A DNA stretch of 24,161 bases. Source: a virus. The stretch is from positions 1 to 24,161 of the IMG/VR virus record IMGVR_UViG_3300020595_002074; one strand, 5' to 3'. The notes below the pieces were generated by a model. It was not told the DNA's origin, ran no database searches, and saw only the letters and a list, made by a program, of their open reading frames with translations. A program made the translations under genes and the position numbers. How positions within the stretch are numbered: position 1 is the stretch's first letter; every line of letters begins with the position of its first letter. Shown here piece after piece: positions 21,696 to 24,161 of this stretch.

Positions 21696-24161
21696 ATGGA
21701 TATTTCTACAGGAAGTTGGTTTGAGTACCTTCGCGAAGAAGTTTTAACAGAGGGCTTGCGAGACATCGGTTTGCCCGAGGTCATCATTGATTTTATTGAG
21801 GAAGGCATGCCGAATGCTCCCGAGAAGTCAAAGATGTACGCAGGCACTAACTGGAAAGAACACAGGCTGGGCAACCCCGGCTACATTGATAGCGTTCAAC
21901 AGAACTGGTTGAACCAGATGGAGCGGATGTTCCCCGACGAGATACAGCTTCCACGCGCAACACACAGCCCGGTAGCTGCACGCACAATCACCCCCTATAC
22001 TATTGATGGAATGGTTCGCGAACCAACAACTCGCGTGCAATACGACGACGAAACCATCGAGCAAAACAAGAAGATCGCATTCGTCGCAGACAATATAAAG
22101 CAAGCGTGGGCAAAGCCCGCCGGCACTTGGCGCAAGACATTTATGAAAGCACTGAAGGCACTGAGCAAAGCAGGTGTGCCTTCCGAGAAGGTTGAGGTTG
22201 TAAAAGAATATATCAATGAGCAGATGCTTGGCGAGTGGAGAACATACTGGGGCAGGTATAACGAGTTGTTCTCTTGGCTCAACGACGAGCCAACGAACTA
22301 TGAAATGATCAAGGGCGATGATATTGACAACGCCTACAATACCGCCATGCAGGACTTGGAGAACCAAGAAGACCCAGAACAGATCCTGCATAAATTTGAA
22401 GACGGCTCGTACTGGTATAACTTACAGGTGTCTAACTGCTCCGTAGAAGGCGAGCGAATGGGACACTGTGGCTCTGACTCTCGCGGTGTGCTAGTCTCGC
22501 TCCGCAAGCGCCAAAGCAAGCGCAAGGCATCCTCGTCCTATGTGACGATGACTTGGGATAGCGATACTCTTTACCAGATCAAAGGACGCTCTAACGATGC
22601 ACCTCCAATGGAAATGTGGGATCACATTGAGTGGTTCATCAGAAATTTTGACATCAGCAGCGTCCAAGAAACAGGTGAACACTCTAACGATGAAGAAGGC
22701 TTCCGAGAGATGAATGAATATCTCCAAAGCCGCAACCGCGATGTGAACTTCACAGGCACAGTTGACGAAGGCGCAATCCAAGAAGCGATAGACGAGGCAG
22801 TACGAGGCTATAACGATAATGCGGAGAACTCAAGCATCTACGGAGAGCTACAAGGACCAGACGATCACGGCGGCGATTACTATTCCGTACAAATGAACGG
22901 TGATGGTAGCTTGGAGATTAACTTGGGGTGGAAGGGATTTGAGCTTAGAAACAATGAGTACACGCCTACGATAATGGCAAATGACACCACGCAGGACGAC
23001 AGATACGAAACGATACCCGAGAACACTTGGGTAGGCACAGCAAGAGACTTTACGAGTGAACTAGATCTAGACGAGATTGGTTATAATCTCCCCGGAGAAA
23101 CCGAGGTTGAGTGGGAAGTTAAAATGCTCACAGGCGCTCAGCCAGAGGGCGAAGACATTGACCCAGACTATCCGGCAACCGCACACCTTATAGTTAGCTT
23201 CCGCTGTTACGAATACGAGAGCGTGGAAGACGAAGATGATGCTGGTCGCGTAGCAGACAACTTTGCCTCAGAAGTACAATCGGGATTTGAAGAGAAGTAC
23301 GACGAGATCAAAGAAGAGATAAGAACCAAACTTGCACAAGAAGGCTACTCTGTCAAGACAGCCTATGATCGTGATCGCGGTGAGATGAGTGAGTATGATT
23401 TAGATCACTGGAACATATATGCAGACAAGTCAGGATTAGAGTTTTGGTTCCGTCCTGAGAGCAGCGCCGACACGCTTGTTGAATACGGCGATATGCCGAT
23501 GATATTGAAGATGTGGGGGCAGCAATTGCTGTCTGGACACATAGATCACTTATACTCTCGCGCATTTGGGACGCGCCGCTCGTCAGCAGCCCGCTACGGA
23601 AACCCCGACCTAGACCGCAATATGGCGAGAACACTGGAGAGATTGTATAAGAAAAACAAGGAAACCAATGCCGCAGGACAAGAGCAATTGCCCTTTGGTG
23701 ATAAGTATGCCGCCAAGCATGTACCGATTGTCTTGGCGAAAGACTCGCGCTTTGTTATCCAAGGCGCCGCAAGTTATAACAACAGAGGCTCTGGAGCAGG
23801 CGCATACCCCGAGATGCCCATTGGCTGGCGCTATACTATCGGTGTAGACAGCAGCGCATCACCAGAAGAAGTGCAGACAGTCAAAGACATCGTAAGATAC
23901 TTTAACGCGAACCCTCAGTTGGTTATGGATGCTGCCAAAGAGACTATTGATATAGCACTTGAAGGCTCCATCTCTCTGGCAGAAGCAACGAAAGCAGATG
24001 TGATGTCAGGAAAAATAGTGTACGCAACCATCAGAAACATTGATTCTATGCTCTCCGCACAAGTGGCTTCGGGTTCTGACGAATGGGCAGAGCGCAAAGT
24101 AATGATGGCTAGATGGATTAATGAGAACTTTGAGCAGATGAATGAGCCAGAGAAGCACGTA
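21696..24161 (+). CDS. Very large protein with PcfJ-like segment (3' end outside window)
   Basis: An open frame of 822 codons runs off the right edge. The start follows GGAG at a slightly long spacing. Residues 6-21 (GSWFEYLREEVLTEGL) resemble T4 capsid-targeting sequences: an F-x-E/Y-L helix followed by an L-x-E cleavage pattern, here LTE before Gly. Residues 247-312 contain N-C-S, GERMGHCGS with H257 and C258, VSLRKR, YVTMTW and YQIKGRSN, a pattern like the MxHC...SLR...QIKGxxN core of PcfJ-like proteins. The rest is hydrophilic, acidic and unrecognised. It may be a head-packaged protein delivered into the host; this is inference. Confidence 0.85.
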   Translation, partial: MDISTGSWFEYLREEVLTEGLRDIGLPEVIIDFIEEGMPNAPEKSKMYAGTNWKEHRLGNPGYIDSVQQNWLNQMERMFPDEIQLPRATHSPVAARTITPYTIDGMVREPTTRVQYDDETIEQNKKIAFVADNIKQAWAKPAGTWRKTFMKALKALSKAGVPSEKVEVVKEYINEQMLGEWRTYWGRYNELFSWLNDEPTNYEMIKGDDIDNAYNTAMQDLENQEDPEQILHKFEDGSYWYNLQVSNCSVEGERMGHCGSDSRGVLVSLRKRQSKRKASSSYVTMTWDSDTLYQIKGRSNDAPPMEMWDHIEWFIRNFDISSVQETGEHSNDEEGFREMNEYLQSRNRDVNFTGTVDEGAIQEAIDEAVRGYNDNAENSSIYGELQGPDDHGGDYYSVQMNGDGSLEINLGWKGFELRNNEYTPTIMANDTTQDDRYETIPENTWVGTARDFTSELDLDEIGYNLPGETEVEWEVKMLTGAQPEGEDIDPDYPATAHLIVSFRCYEYESVEDEDDAGRVADNFASEVQSGFEEKYDEIKEEIRTKLAQEGYSVKTAYDRDRGEMSEYDLDHWNIYADKSGLEFWFRPESSADTLVEYGDMPMILKMWGQQLLSGHIDHLYSRAFGTRRSSAARYGNPDLDRNMARTLERLYKKNKETNAAGQEQLPFGDKYAAKHVPIVLAKDSRFVIQGAASYNNRGSGAGAYPEMPIGWRYTIGVDSSASPEEVQTVKDIVRYFNANPQLVMDAAKETIDIALEGSISLAEATKADVMSGKIVYATIRNIDSMLSAQVASGSDEWAERKVMMARWINENFEQMNEPEKHV

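Noticed and set aside
21828-22391. Reverse-strand 187-aa frame with Cys-rich translation
   Set aside because: It lies opposite the continuous 822-codon plus-strand frame and shows no start signal or domain.

Overview
The window looks like part of a large tailed-phage genome, probably a marine myovirus with a genome well above average size. All genes read left to right. They are packed with ATGA or 8-32 nt overlaps, and no non-coding stretch exceeds about 75 bases. The content is typical of big lytic phages: a DnaE-type DNA polymerase, two ClpP-like proteases, a GroEL, a J-domain protein, a dUTPase, an IMP dehydrogenase-like enzyme, DNA methyltransferases, nucleases, a thioredoxin-like protein, sugar-nucleotide enzymes and many small unknown proteins. 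No integrase, tRNA, rRNA, CRISPR array or insertion sequence was seen. The host cannot be named. Several near-perfect bacterial sigma70 promoters suggest a bacterial host with a standard housekeeping sigma factor.

Layout. (1) 1-2545: the end of an unknown gene, a secreted or lipoprotein metzincin-type zinc protease, a Rossmann-like protein and a nucleotidyltransferase-like protein. (2) 2546-7305: DNA polymerase III alpha (DnaE), ClpP-like protease 1 with a full Ser-His-Asp triad, and a J-domain protein. (3) 7358-13533: a long early-type operon from a sigma70 promoter at 7302. It carries a small coiled-coil protein, dUTPase, a PD-(D/E)XK-like nuclease, a DUF262-HNH (GmrSD-like) nuclease, a beta-class DNA methyltransferase, a Dam-type methyltransferase, a zinc-ribbon protein, a thioredoxin-like protein, a CBS-less IMPDH-like enzyme, a small basic unknown, and a mini sigma-region-4-like protein with a Cys cluster. 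(4) 13595-14263: an extremely acidic, Met/Asp-rich repeat protein that ends in a terminator. (5) 14333-17020: a membrane-anchored protein, ClpP-like protease 2 (Ser-His-Asn) and a 545-aa protein that may be a virion protein or a nuclease fold. (6) 17077-21652: GroEL with its own promoter, three small unknowns, a degenerate D12-methylase-like protein, a 4-TM protein, a mannose-6-phosphate isomerase-type cupin and a eukaryotic-type phosphomannomutase. (7) 21696-end: a very large open protein with a PcfJ-like segment.

How the genes may work together. The polymerase, dUTPase, IMPDH and thioredoxin-like protein fit nucleotide supply and replication. The nuclease and methyltransferase run could destroy host or rival DNA while marking phage DNA. 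The cupin and phosphomannomutase (and possibly the nucleotidyltransferase-like protein) point to mannose-1-phosphate or GDP-mannose synthesis. GroEL, the J-domain protein and the two ClpP-like proteases suggest protein folding or processing during head assembly. A shared 10-base motif (ACTATTTATA) lies before two putative virion genes, and a sigma-region-4-like protein is encoded just upstream of the first copy, so a separate late class is plausible. The most unusual element is a consensus promoter placed so that its start point falls inside the left arm of a terminator hairpin (14264-14323).
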